Below are positions 26,469 through 34,656 of a DNA stretch of 64,000 nucleotides, piece after piece (positions within the stretch are counted from its first letter, which is position 1; each line of letters starts with the position of its first letter). The DNA lies in contig JANNXJ010000001.1 in NCBI GenBank assembly GCA_031409515.1, positions 112,177 through 176,176 of the forward strand. Direction: 5' to 3'. Both the position numbers and the translations under genes were made by a program. The notes beneath the pieces are model-generated. The model was not told the DNA's origin. It was given only the letters and a program-made list of their open reading frames with translations, and did not search any database. Source of the DNA: SHZI01 sp031409515. Lineage in GTDB: Bacteria > Pseudomonadota > Gammaproteobacteria > Steroidobacterales > GCA-2729495.

Positions 26469-26474
26469 TATACT
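26469..26474 (+). promoter_or_regulatory. Start-proximal -10 of the ABC exporter
   Basis: TATACT ends 8 bp before the TTG start in the 24-bp gap from divergent gluQRS. It supports a very short or absent 5' leader. Confidence 0.4.
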
Positions 26475-26482
26475 GACGGCCC

Positions 26483-28369
26483 TTGAACGCTCCCCAGCCC
26501 CACGCTCCTCGTCCTGCCGCAACCCCGGCCAGCCCGGCCCGGCCGTTGCCCGGACTGCTTGGCCGGCTCGGCCTGAATTTCGGCGTGCTCCGTTTCAGCC
26601 GTCGGGCGCTCACCCTGGTGTGGTCCACCAATCGTCAGCTGACGCTGCTGCTGACCTTTTTCACCCTGGCGGCCGGCATGCTGCCCGCGGCCGCGGCCTG
26701 GATCGGCAAGCTGGTGATCGACGCCATCGTGGCCCAGATGGCCGTGGGCACCGCGGGTGGTGCCCCGGATTACGTTCCCGTGCTGGAACTGGTGGTGGTA
26801 GAGGCGGGGGTTATCGGCCTCCTGGGCGCTGCCCAGCGGGGCATCGCGGCGTGTCAGTCACTGCTCCGGGCGCAGCTGGGCCAGCGGGTCAACGAGATGA
26901 TCCTGGAGAAGGCGCTGACCCTGGATCTCACCCAGTTCGAAGATGCGGAGTTCTACGACAAACTCACGCGGGCCCGCCGGGAGGCCTCCAGCCGCCCGCT
27001 CAGCCTGGTCATGCGCAACTTCTCCCTGTTCCAGCAGCTTGTGGCGCTGTTCAGCTTCTCGGTACTGCTGGCCGGATTCTCACCCTGGGCTATGGCGCTG
27101 CTCGTCCTGGCCGGCCTGCCGGCGTTCGTCGCGGAAACCAAATTCTCCGGTGACGCGTTCCGGCTGTTCCGGATGCGGGCACCGGAGTCCCGCCTGCAGC
27201 TCTACCTGGAAACCGTGCTGGCCCGGGAAGACAACGCCAAGGAGGTGCAGCTGTTTCAGTTGGGACCGATGCTGCTGGGCCGCTACAAGGCGATCTTTGC
27301 CAAGATTTACGGCGAGGATCGTGCGCTGACGATGCGGCGGGAGACCTGGGGGCTGTCACTGACCCTGTTCAGCACGGCCGCTCTTTACTCGGCCTACGGC
27401 TGGATAGCGGTCACCGCCGTCAAGGGCGGCATCTCCCTGGGCGAGATGACGATGTACCTCATGCTCTTCAAGCAGGGCCAGGCGGCGGTCGCCGCGAGTC
27501 TGGGATCCATCGGCGGCATGTACGAGGACAATCTCTACCTCAGCAACCTCTATGAGTTTCTGGAGCAGGCGCCGGCGTTTCAGTCCGGGGATGCGCCCCG
27601 GGGTCCGAACCCGGCGGACGGCGTGCGCTTCGACGCGGTGTCTTTCAATTACCCCGGCGCTCGCGAACCCGCGCTCAGCGCGATCAACCTGCATATCAGA
27701 CCGGGCGAGAGTCTCGCCCTGGTGGGGGAGAATGGGGCTGGTAAATCGACCCTTATCAAGCTCTTATGCGGACTTTATCAGCCCACCTCTGGGCGGATAC
27801 TCCTGCACGGCCTGGATGTCAGGGAGTGGGAGCGGGACGCCCTGCGGCGGCAGATCGCCGTGATTTTCCAGGATTTCAACCGCTACCAGTTCACCGTGGG
27901 GGAGAACATCGGCGCCGGGGACATTGAGGGGTATGCCGACGAGAGTCGCTGGGAAGAATCCGCCCGCAAGGGCATGGCACTGCCTTTCATCCGCACGCTG
28001 GAGCGGGGCTTCGGCACGCAGCTCGGCAGCTGGTTCAAAGGTGGCAAGGAACTCTCGACGGGGCAGTGGCAGAAGGTTGCACTGTCCCGGGCGTTCATGC
28101 GGACGTCTGCGGATGTGCTGGTGCTGGATGAGCCCACGGCGTCCATGGATGCGGCGGCGGAGGCGGAATTGTTTGCCTACTTCCGGGAGCACACCGTGGG
28201 GCGGATCTCGATCCTGATCTCCCACCGCTTCTCCACCGTGCGTCAGGCGGACCGGATTGCGGTTCTGGAGCACGGCCGCATTATCGAGTACGGCACCCAT
28301 GCCGAGTTACTGCAGGCGAACGCGGAATACGCACGACTCTTCAATCTCCAGGCCCTGGGCTATCGCTAG
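26483..28369 (+). CDS. ABC transporter, fused membrane and ATPase domains
   Basis: The 628-residue half-transporter has an ABC_membrane-type domain (about 45-350, five to six helices) and an ATPase domain with Walker A (GENGAGKST near 417), signature LSTGQWQK, Walker B (VLVLDEPTASMD) and switch His in ISHRFSTV. The signature LSTGQ differs from the usual LSGGQ and resembles peptide/lantibiotic-type exporters. The start is TTG 26483, which follows a TATACT hexamer by 8 bp; no ATG fits upstream. It probably acts as a homodimer; the cargo is unknown. It overlaps the subtilase 3' end by 4 bp. Confidence 0.85.
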   Translation: MNAPQPHAPRPAATPASPARPLPGLLGRLGLNFGVLRFSRRALTLVWSTNRQLTLLLTFFTLAAGMLPAAAAWIGKLVIDAIVAQMAVGTAGGAPDYVPVLELVVVEAGVIGLLGAAQRGIAACQSLLRAQLGQRVNEMILEKALTLDLTQFEDAEFYDKLTRARREASSRPLSLVMRNFSLFQQLVALFSFSVLLAGFSPWAMALLVLAGLPAFVAETKFSGDAFRLFRMRAPESRLQLYLETVLAREDNAKEVQLFQLGPMLLGRYKAIFAKIYGEDRALTMRRETWGLSLTLFSTAALYSAYGWIAVTAVKGGISLGEMTMYLMLFKQGQAAVAASLGSIGGMYEDNLYLSNLYEFLEQAPAFQSGDAPRGPNPADGVRFDAVSFNYPGAREPALSAINLHIRPGESLALVGENGAGKSTLIKLLCGLYQPTSGRILLHGLDVREWERDALRRQIAVIFQDFNRYQFTVGENIGAGDIEGYADESRWEESARKGMALPFIRTLERGFGTQLGSWFKGGKELSTGQWQKVALSRAFMRTSADVLVLDEPTASMDAAAEAELFAYFREHTVGRISILISHRFSTVRQADRIAVLEHGRIIEYGTHAELLQANAEYARLFNLQALGYR

Positions 28370-30252
28370 CAACGCTTCCCGGCAAGCCGCCGGCGCCGAG
28401 TAGCCAGAAGTCCCAGGGTCAGCAGCACCAGGGGGTGAGTCGCACCACCGCCACCGCCACCACTACGGCCCAGAGTTACGTCCTGCGCATCAATTGCACC
28501 GACACTGTCAGTTACCTGCAGGCGCACTGTGACCAGGCCGGAGGCGGGGACAGCGACAGCCGTAGTCGAGCCGGTCGTTGGTCCCAGGAACACGGGGCTG
28601 CCGCTGACCGCAGACCAGGAATAACCGCTGATGATCCGGCCCGACACGGCGTCACTGGCGCTGCCGTCCAGCGTGACATTCTGGCCGGCGCCGGAGCCGG
28701 CTGGGTCGGCAATGCGGGCCATCGGGCGCAGCGCTTCGGCCACTGCTCCCGGGGCATCGGCCATGCCGGCGCCGCAGGTGCTGGTGGTGCAGTTGCACTG
28801 GCCAGTGGCGCTATCGAGGCTTGGGCAGGTTGGCAGGCCCGCCTGAGGAACTGGAAATGGGCGGGCGCCGTTCTTGATGCGCGCTGTCAGTTCCTCCGGC
28901 GTCAGCCCGCCATTCACCGCAGTCATCAGTCCGGCGATGGCCGCGACGATGGGCGCCGAGAAGCTGGTGCCGATGCTGGGCTGGCTGTCCGTGGTCGTCG
29001 TGTACGTGGAAGTGGTTGGAAAGGTTGGTCCCGCATTGGTGGCGGTGATCAGTGCGTACTCGCAGAGCAGGGGTGTGCTGGGGCAGTTGCCCGCCGGGGC
29101 AGAGATTCCGACCTCGGGTCCAAAGCTGCTATAGCCAACCTTGGTGCCGACGTGACGGAGTCCAGCCACGGCCAGCGCACCGGGGCAGTTGGCCGGTGCG
29201 CCCACGGGGCCGCTGCCATTGCCCGCCGCGGCCACTACCAGCCCGCCCGCCGCGGTCACTTCCGTGACGGCGTTCAGGTAGGCGGAACTGCAGTTGCCGC
29301 CGCCGCCAAGGCTCATATTGAGGATCTTCGCCGGGTTGGGGTTGGTCGGCACGCCGGCAACGGGTAAGCCAGCCGCCCAGCGCATGCCCGCGATGATGTC
29401 GGAGTCGAAGCCGCCGCACTTGCCCAGGACGCGCACGGGCAGGACGTTGCCGCTCCAGGTGCCACCGGCAAGGCCCGCTCCATTATTGGTGGTTGCGCCG
29501 ATCATGGCGGCCACGCGCGTGCCGTGCCAGGAACTCGGCTCGACGTCGCAGCCATCAAGGGGACCGCTCAGGCTTTCGGCGCCGGTCACCCAGTCACCGG
29601 GATCCGACGCGTCCGCGTCCCAGTCGTTACCGTCATTGGCGCTGACAAAAGAGCTGCTGGATTCTCCCGAAACGAAGTCGTAGCCCGCCAGCACCCGGTC
29701 GGCAAGATCCGGATGGTCGAAGCGCACGCCGGTGTCGAGTACGGCGATGACCGTGCCGGCGTCCCCGGTGGTAATGTCCCAGGCAGCGGTGAAGTTGGCG
29801 GCGCTGGGTTCCACGGCCTGCTGGTACCACTGGCTGGCGTAAAGCGGGTCATTCGGCACGGCGCGGATGTAGCGGCGCTGATCGACTTCCGCAAACTCGA
29901 CATCCGGATCGGCGCGCAGCGTGGCCAGCGTTTTTTCCAGGCCGCCACCGGTGGTTACCTCCGGGAGGGATACGGCAACCATCCGGTTACCGAGTTCCCG
30001 AAAACCACCCACTCGCAGCGCCGAGCGCTCAGCCAGGCGCCGGACCCGGTCGGGAGCCCTGGCGTCCTCTGCCTGGCTTGCGGATTGCGCCTCGCGCTGG
30101 TTCGTGGCGAGAGTACTGGTCGCAGGCCGAAGCTGGATGATCAGGCGGGCAGAGGTACCTGGGACACTGCTGCTCCCGGCCTCGGCGGAAGGCGCGACGG
30201 CAGCCGCGAGCAGCGCTGCCGCTGCTACCCAGGTGGCACATTTGATTCCCAT
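28366..30252 (-). CDS. Secreted S8 subtilase with GlyGly-CTERM anchor
   Basis: The 628-residue protein has a signal peptide (TWVAAAALLAAAVAPSAEA), an inhibitor-like prodomain and a subtilisin catalytic domain. The triad is visible as Asp in AVLDTGVRFDHPDLADR, His in SWHGTRVAAM and Ser in GTSFSAPIVAA, with the oxyanion Asn in AAAGNGSG. A C-terminal PKD/Ig-like domain follows, then a run of Gly, a hydrophobic helix and RRRR, the layout of GlyGly-CTERM sorting tags that are cut by rhombosortase. I chose ATG 30252 instead of 30294, since the latter lies inside a CATAAT -10 element. It is divergent from the yqjD-like operon. Confidence 0.88.
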   Translation of the reverse strand: MGIKCATWVAAAALLAAAVAPSAEAGSSSVPGTSARLIIQLRPATSTLATNQREAQSASQAEDARAPDRVRRLAERSALRVGGFRELGNRMVAVSLPEVTTGGGLEKTLATLRADPDVEFAEVDQRRYIRAVPNDPLYASQWYQQAVEPSAANFTAAWDITTGDAGTVIAVLDTGVRFDHPDLADRVLAGYDFVSGESSSSFVSANDGNDWDADASDPGDWVTGAESLSGPLDGCDVEPSSWHGTRVAAMIGATTNNGAGLAGGTWSGNVLPVRVLGKCGGFDSDIIAGMRWAAGLPVAGVPTNPNPAKILNMSLGGGGNCSSAYLNAVTEVTAAGGLVVAAAGNGSGPVGAPANCPGALAVAGLRHVGTKVGYSSFGPEVGISAPAGNCPSTPLLCEYALITATNAGPTFPTTSTYTTTTDSQPSIGTSFSAPIVAAIAGLMTAVNGGLTPEELTARIKNGARPFPVPQAGLPTCPSLDSATGQCNCTTSTCGAGMADAPGAVAEALRPMARIADPAGSGAGQNVTLDGSASDAVSGRIISGYSWSAVSGSPVFLGPTTGSTTAVAVPASGLVTVRLQVTDSVGAIDAQDVTLGRSGGGGGGATHPLVLLTLGLLATRRRRLAGKRC

Positions 30253-30375
30253 AGCCTGATCCCTCGTCGCTCCCCTGGCGACCCCAGAGCCCATTATGCC
30301 CCCTGTCCCGGCTCACCCGCAGGCGACCCCGCTCACAGTTTGGCGGCGCTGCAGTCTGGCAAGGCAGGCCCCTGC

Positions 30376-30381
30376 TAAGAT
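30376..30381 (+). promoter_or_regulatory. -10 element of the yqjD-like operon
   Basis: TAAGAT lies 34 bp before the ATG of the DUF883 gene, which has a strong GGGAGGAG ribosome site. On the other strand, CATAAT (30293-30298) probably serves the subtilase gene. Confidence 0.45.
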
Positions 30382-30415
30382 TCCGACTCACATTCCCTAG
30401 GGAGGAGTTTCAGGT

Positions 30416-30721
30416 ATGGCCAGGAAGACGGCGAGCGAGAAGCTGATGCGGGACCTGCAGACGGTGGTTGAAGATGCCGAGGCGTTGCTTCAGGCCACTG
30501 CGGCGCAGACCGGCGAACGGGTTGACGGTATCCGGGCCCGGGCCCAGGCGTCCCTCAAGCAGGCCAAGTCCCGGCTTCTCGAAGCGGAAGACGAGGCCCT
30601 GGAGCAGGTTCGAGCCGCGGCCGCGACCGCCGATGAATACGTCCACGAGAATCCGTGGCAGGCCGTCGGCGTCGCCGCGGGCATGGGACTGCTGCTGGGT
30701 CTCCTGCTCAGTCGCCGGTGA
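30416..30721 (+). CDS. DUF883 / YqjD-ElaB family membrane-anchored protein
   Basis: The 101-residue protein has a long charged coiled-coil (about 5-70) and one C-terminal TM helix (AVGVAAGMGLLLGLLL), preceded by the conserved ENPWQAVGVA. E. coli YqjD and ElaB of this family are tail-anchored, ribosome-binding and induced in stationary phase. A GGGAGGAG site precedes the ATG, and TAAGAT at 30376-30381 is a likely -10. It is the first gene of a three-gene operon matching yqjD-yqjE-yqjK of E. coli. Confidence 0.9.
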   Translation: MARKTASEKLMRDLQTVVEDAEALLQATAAQTGERVDGIRARAQASLKQAKSRLLEAEDEALEQVRAAAATADEYVHENPWQAVGVAAGMGLLLGLLLSRR

Positions 30722-31125
30722 GCACCAGCAACCCCGATCAGTCCCGGGGACCTGCAGCGCAGCTGCTGGCCTCACTGCGTGGGCTACTCGCCACGGCGAT
30801 CGAAACCGGGCGTACCCGCCTGGAGTTGCTCAGTGTCGAGATCCAGGAGGAGGTGCACCGCACCGCCAGCATGCTTCTGCTGGGTCTCGTTGCGGTGCTG
30901 GCGGCCAGTGCCGGCGTGCTCTTTGCCGGTCTCACCGTGATCTTCGCGTTCTGGGACACCCACCGGATTCTGGCGTCTGTGCTGGTGACCGGGGGGTTCT
31001 TCCTCGTGGCCATGGTCGCCGCCTTTCAGCTGCGTTCCCGCCTGCAGTCACGGCCCCCGTTTCTCCAGGGGACCCTTGCTGAGCTGGAGCAGGATGAAGG
31101 CCGGCTGCGGAATCCTTCTTCATGA
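30718..31125 (+). CDS. yqjE: YqjE-like (phage holin family, DUF1469) membrane protein
   Basis: The 135-residue protein has two TM helices (about 49-69 and 78-100) with the loop FWDTHR, and an N-terminal helix TRLELLSVEIQEE, all typical of the YqjE/DUF1469 family. Despite the family label, a lysis role is unlikely here. GTG 30718 overlaps the previous stop (GTGA), so translation is coupled; an ORF start at 30655 lies inside the DUF883 gene. It overlaps the next gene by ATGA. Confidence 0.85.
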   Translation: MSTSNPDQSRGPAAQLLASLRGLLATAIETGRTRLELLSVEIQEEVHRTASMLLLGLVAVLAASAGVLFAGLTVIFAFWDTHRILASVLVTGGFFLVAMVAAFQLRSRLQSRPPFLQGTLAELEQDEGRLRNPSS

Positions 31126-31397
31126 GCCGCAAGGCCCACCAGCTGGAGCTTCGTCGTGCGGCGCTGCGCCGGCGGAGCGGGATTGAGCGGTTGGAGTGGC
31201 AGGGACGCCTGCAGGAGATTGAGGGCGTGTTTGCCCGAGTGGATCGGGGGCTGAGCGTTCTGCGCCGCGCTGCCACCCCTCCCGTGCTACTGGCAGGCGG
31301 CCTGCTAGCCACCCTGCTGCTCGGGCGCAGGCGCAGCGGTAAGTTGCTCCTGGCCGGGCTTGGCCTTGCGGCTCAGCTGGTCAAGCGGTCCCGGTAG
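31122..31397 (+). CDS. YqjK-like small protein
   Basis: The 91-residue protein has a basic N-terminal half (MSRKAHQLELRRAALRRRSG) and a hydrophobic C-terminal half (PPVLLAGGLLATLLLG). Position, size and composition match the third gene of the yqjD-E-K cluster, though similarity is too weak to be certain. The ATG overlaps the yqjE stop. Its last 25 bp overlap the convergent MFS gene. Confidence 0.7.
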   Translation: MSRKAHQLELRRAALRRRSGIERLEWQGRLQEIEGVFARVDRGLSVLRRAATPPVLLAGGLLATLLLGRRRSGKLLLAGLGLAAQLVKRSR

Positions 31398-32587
31398 CGG
31401 AGCTCCGGGAACCAGCGCATCCAGAGGCCGCAGACCACCAGAGTTCCCACCCCACCGACCACGACAGCCGGCACCGTGCCAATGGCCGCTGCCATGGCAC
31501 CCGACTCGAACTCCCCCAGTTCGTTCGACGCCCCGATGAACACCGAATTGACTGCTGCGACCCGGCCGCGCATCGCATCCGGAGTGTCGAACTGCACCAG
31601 CGTCGAGCGAACGTAAACGCTGATCATGTCAGCAGCTCCGAGCACAAACAGGCACACGCAGGACAGGATCAGGCTCTCGGAGAGGCCGAAGCCAATGGTG
31701 GCGATGCCGAAGAGGGCAACGCCCTGAAACATCCGCAGGCCGCTGCGGGATTGCAGCGGTCGCTGTGCCAGCCAGAGTGCCACCAGCAAGGCCCCCACGG
31801 CCGGCATGCTGCGCATCAGCCCAAGGCCGCCGGGACCCGCATCAAGGATGTCCCGGGCATAGATCGGGAGCAGGGCAGTGGCCCCGCCGAGCAGCACAGC
31901 GAAGAGATCGAGGGAGATGGCACCAAAGATGGCAGGCCGTGAGCGGATAAAGCGAATGCCGGCCAGTAGTGTTTCCCAGGACACCTCGCCGGGCGGCGGC
32001 TGGGGTCGGCTGCGGATGAGGCCAAAGAGCAGGCAACAGGCCAGAAAGCAGAGTGCCGCCGCACCGAAGGCCACGGAGGCGCCGAAGTAGTAGAGCAACC
32101 CCCCCAGCGCGGGACCCGCGATCGTCGCTGTTTGCCAGGCTGTTGAATTCCAGGCGATCGCGTTCCCCAGTTGTTCTGGCGACACGAGATTGGGGACCAG
32201 CGCCTGGCCGGCGGGATTCGCAAAGGCCCGGCTGATGCCAAAAACGAGCAGCAGTCCGTAGATGAGCAGGACCTGCCCTGAGCCTCCGACTGCAATGGCC
32301 AGGAGACCCAGCGCAGTACCCAGAGTAACGACGTAGCAGACCACCAGAATGGCCCGGCGGTCATACCGGTCGGCGGCGTGCCCGGTAACCAGTGCCAGTG
32401 CTACCGCTGGCAGGAACGACGCCAGACCGACCAGGCCGAGAGCGAGGGGGTCCCGGGTCAGGTCATAGACCAACCAGCCGATTGCCACGTTCTGCATCTG
32501 GATGGCAAGCGCGGACAGAAAGCGCGCCGCCAGATACAAGCCAAAGTCACGACTCGCAAAGACAGCCGTGGCGGGCAGGACCCTCAC
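31373..32587 (-). CDS. MFS exporter (EntS/TetA_3-like)
   Basis: This 404-residue protein has twelve predicted helices and MFS motif A-like residues (GHAADRYDRRAIL in the 2-3 loop) with RGRVAAVNSVF in the second half. The pattern fits the EntS/TetA_3 exporter group. It starts at GTG 32587, overlapping the epimerase stop by 4 bp (GTGA), so the two are co-translated. Exported substrate unknown. The start is supported by the overlap rather than by a ribosome site. Confidence 0.85.
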   Translation of the reverse strand: MRVLPATAVFASRDFGLYLAARFLSALAIQMQNVAIGWLVYDLTRDPLALGLVGLASFLPAVALALVTGHAADRYDRRAILVVCYVVTLGTALGLLAIAVGGSGQVLLIYGLLLVFGISRAFANPAGQALVPNLVSPEQLGNAIAWNSTAWQTATIAGPALGGLLYYFGASVAFGAAALCFLACCLLFGLIRSRPQPPPGEVSWETLLAGIRFIRSRPAIFGAISLDLFAVLLGGATALLPIYARDILDAGPGGLGLMRSMPAVGALLVALWLAQRPLQSRSGLRMFQGVALFGIATIGFGLSESLILSCVCLFVLGAADMISVYVRSTLVQFDTPDAMRGRVAAVNSVFIGASNELGEFESGAMAAAIGTVPAVVVGGVGTLVVCGLWMRWFPELRYRDRLTS

Positions 32588-33450
32588 GGAGCAAGCAGGT
32601 CGTCACCCTCCCGTGCACCCACCGGATCGGCGAAGGTAAACCCGGTGCCCTTGATGCGCGCATTGGAGACGCCTTTGGGGCCCTTGACGACGCCGAGCCA
32701 GATGACCGGCTCCAGACCTTCCCGCTTGGCGACCCTGGCAAAAAAGTCTTCCTTGTTCTCCGGAATGTCGTTGAACAGGTTAAACAGGCCTGAGAGCTGT
32801 TTTTCAATGGCGAACGCAATGCCGCGGACAACGTCATCCCGGTGAATGAGCATGGCGTCTGATTTGCCGTCGAAGGGAATCTGCTTTCCGGCAATATGGC
32901 GCAATTCGTTGCGATGTTCCCGGCCGGGACCATAGATCGTGCCGGTGCGGAAATTGACTATCCTCAGAGCGTCGGTGCCCAGTGCTGCCAGCTTCTGTTC
33001 GGTCTCGATGAACACCTGCGCCGCCGGAGATGCCGCGTTGGGAGGCGTTGTTTCGAGGACTGGAGTGACACCATGAGCATCGCCGTAGGCGTTCAGCGAG
33101 CTGCAGAAAACGATCTGCCGCAGCTTGGGGGCAGACGCGAGGGCGCCGATGAGGCCATCAGCAGTGCCGACATAGGAGTCCCGGTAGGCCACGGGATCCA
33201 TGAAAGGCTTGCCATCCTTGAAGCCGAGACCACCGGCCATGGTCAGAACAACGGCGTCGACGCCGTCTATCAGCGTCTTCATTCCCGCCACGTCGCTGCC
33301 TTTGGTGATCACCACCTGATGCGCCACTGCGGCGAGTTCCGCAGCCCGGTCTGCTCGCGTCGTGGTCACCCGGACCTCGTGCCCCTGGGACTTGAAGTAG
33401 CGTGCAGCAGCCATGCCCGTGTAGGCGGCACCAACGATTGCGATCTTCAT
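32584..33450 (-). CDS. NAD-dependent epimerase/dehydratase-like protein
   Basis: The 288-residue protein has the Rossmann motif MKIAIVGAAYTGMAAARYF, in which the third glycine position carries TGMA, and SSLNAYGD, NFRTGTIYGPGREH and HRDDVVRGIAFAI, which belong to extended SDR/epimerase folds. I chose ATG 33450 because MKIAIVG is the natural N-terminus and an AGGGAC site lies just upstream. It forms an operon with the MFS exporter. The substrate is unknown; it might supply or modify what the exporter carries. Confidence 0.8.
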   Translation of the reverse strand: MKIAIVGAAYTGMAAARYFKSQGHEVRVTTTRADRAAELAAVAHQVVITKGSDVAGMKTLIDGVDAVVLTMAGGLGFKDGKPFMDPVAYRDSYVGTADGLIGALASAPKLRQIVFCSSLNAYGDAHGVTPVLETTPPNAASPAAQVFIETEQKLAALGTDALRIVNFRTGTIYGPGREHRNELRHIAGKQIPFDGKSDAMLIHRDDVVRGIAFAIEKQLSGLFNLFNDIPENKEDFFARVAKREGLEPVIWLGVVKGPKGVSNARIKGTGFTFADPVGAREGDDLLAP

Positions 33451-33552
33451 GGCATTCAGTCCCTCATCCCGTGTAAAACGTAATTCTAGCAGCCACCGCA
33501 GGGATAGCGCCTTTGCCGGAGGTCTGCCCACCACTGCACGGAGCGCAGGACC

Positions 33553-34656
33553 ATGAGTCGTCGCGTCGCTGGAGTCGTCAGGACTGGCCTGGGCCAGGCG
33601 GCGGCCTTTACCTCGTTGCCCTGGGCGCAGCAGCAGTTCCGGACAACTCTGGGCATGGAGCCCTTCCCGGGCACGCTCAATCTCCTTCTGGACCCCGCTG
33701 GACTCGCCGACTGGCAGGCGCTGACCGTACAGCCCGGTTTGGCCATTGCACCGGAGCGGCCTGGTGACTGCGCAGCCCGGTGCTACCCCGTGCTCGCGTC
33801 CGTGCCCGGCCAGACCCCGGTGACGGCAGGAATCCTCATCCCCGAGGTCCCGGGCTATGCCCCGGACCAGATCGAAGTCCTGGCCGCCGTTCCGCTACGG
33901 CAGTCGCTCCGGGTTGCTGATGGCGACACGGTGACGCTGCGCACCGTCCCCGTCCCGACCCTGCGCGCCGTGCTGTTCGATGTGGACGGAACTCTGGTCA
34001 ACTCCATCGCAGGCTACCGGCTGGCGGCCCAGCGGGCGGTCGAGCCTTACGGCTGGTCCGTGTCCCAGGAAGCGGTCAGAGCAGCGATGAATTTCGGGGA
34101 GCAGTTCTGGGATCTGGTGGTGCCCCCGGACTCTCGCGGTGACCTGAAACTCATCGCGAAACTCCGCCGGGACACTCTGGCCCACTGGCCGGCGATCCTC
34201 GCCGACTCAGTCCTGTTGTATCCGGAAACCGGTGCAATGCTGGCCGCCCTGAAGGCTGCCGGCGTCCGTCTGGGGATCTGCACGGCATCCCACGGCGAGT
34301 CGTTCCGGCCCCTCGAGCAGTCCGGCCTCCTCGACCTCTTCGACCAGGTGGTTACCGCGAAAGATGTGGCCCATCGCAAACCTGACCCGGAAGGGCTGCT
34401 GCTCTGTCTGCACCGGATGGGGGTGGGGGCCGCCGAAAGCGCCTACATCGGCGATACCGTCGCGGATGTGCGGGCCAGTCACGCTGCGGGACTGTATGCG
34501 GTCGGCGTCCTGACCGGAGCTGGCGATTCTGCGTTGCTGTCGGCGGCAGGTGCGCACCGGCTGCTTGCCGATCTCCGGTACCTGCCGGAGCTGCTGCTGG
34601 GGTCCCGTCAGATGACGCCGTCCCTGGACAGCGTCGTAATCTCGTCCGGTTTGTAG
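33553..34656 (+). CDS. DUF120 (archaeal-type riboflavin kinase) fused to HAD phosphatase
   Basis: The 367-residue protein has two parts. Residues 4-133 look like the CTP-dependent riboflavin kinase family (DUF120/RibK of archaea): GVVRTGLGQAAAF, LGMEPFPGTLNLLLD with the PGTLN signature, and DGDTVTLRT at the end. Residues 138-350 are a HAD hydrolase with FDVDGTLVNS (nucleophile D143, acid D145), TASH (motif II), RKPDPEG (motif III Lys) and GDTVADVRAS (motif IV), close to phosphoglycolate phosphatases. A GGA ribosome site precedes the ATG. The fusion suggests a flavin or phosphosugar role. Its last 49 bp overlap the CoA-transferase gene. The DUF120 call is by motif and needs a profile search. 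Confidence 0.8.
   Translation: MSRRVAGVVRTGLGQAAAFTSLPWAQQQFRTTLGMEPFPGTLNLLLDPAGLADWQALTVQPGLAIAPERPGDCAARCYPVLASVPGQTPVTAGILIPEVPGYAPDQIEVLAAVPLRQSLRVADGDTVTLRTVPVPTLRAVLFDVDGTLVNSIAGYRLAAQRAVEPYGWSVSQEAVRAAMNFGEQFWDLVVPPDSRGDLKLIAKLRRDTLAHWPAILADSVLLYPETGAMLAALKAAGVRLGICTASHGESFRPLEQSGLLDLFDQVVTAKDVAHRKPDPEGLLLCLHRMGVGAAESAYIGDTVADVRASHAAGLYAVGVLTGAGDSALLSAAGAHRLLADLRYLPELLLGSRQMTPSLDSVVISSGL

Noticed and set aside
30718..31125. Phage holin / prophage remnant
   Set aside because: The holin-family label comes from YqjE; the gene sits in a yqjD-E-K-like operon with no other phage genes.
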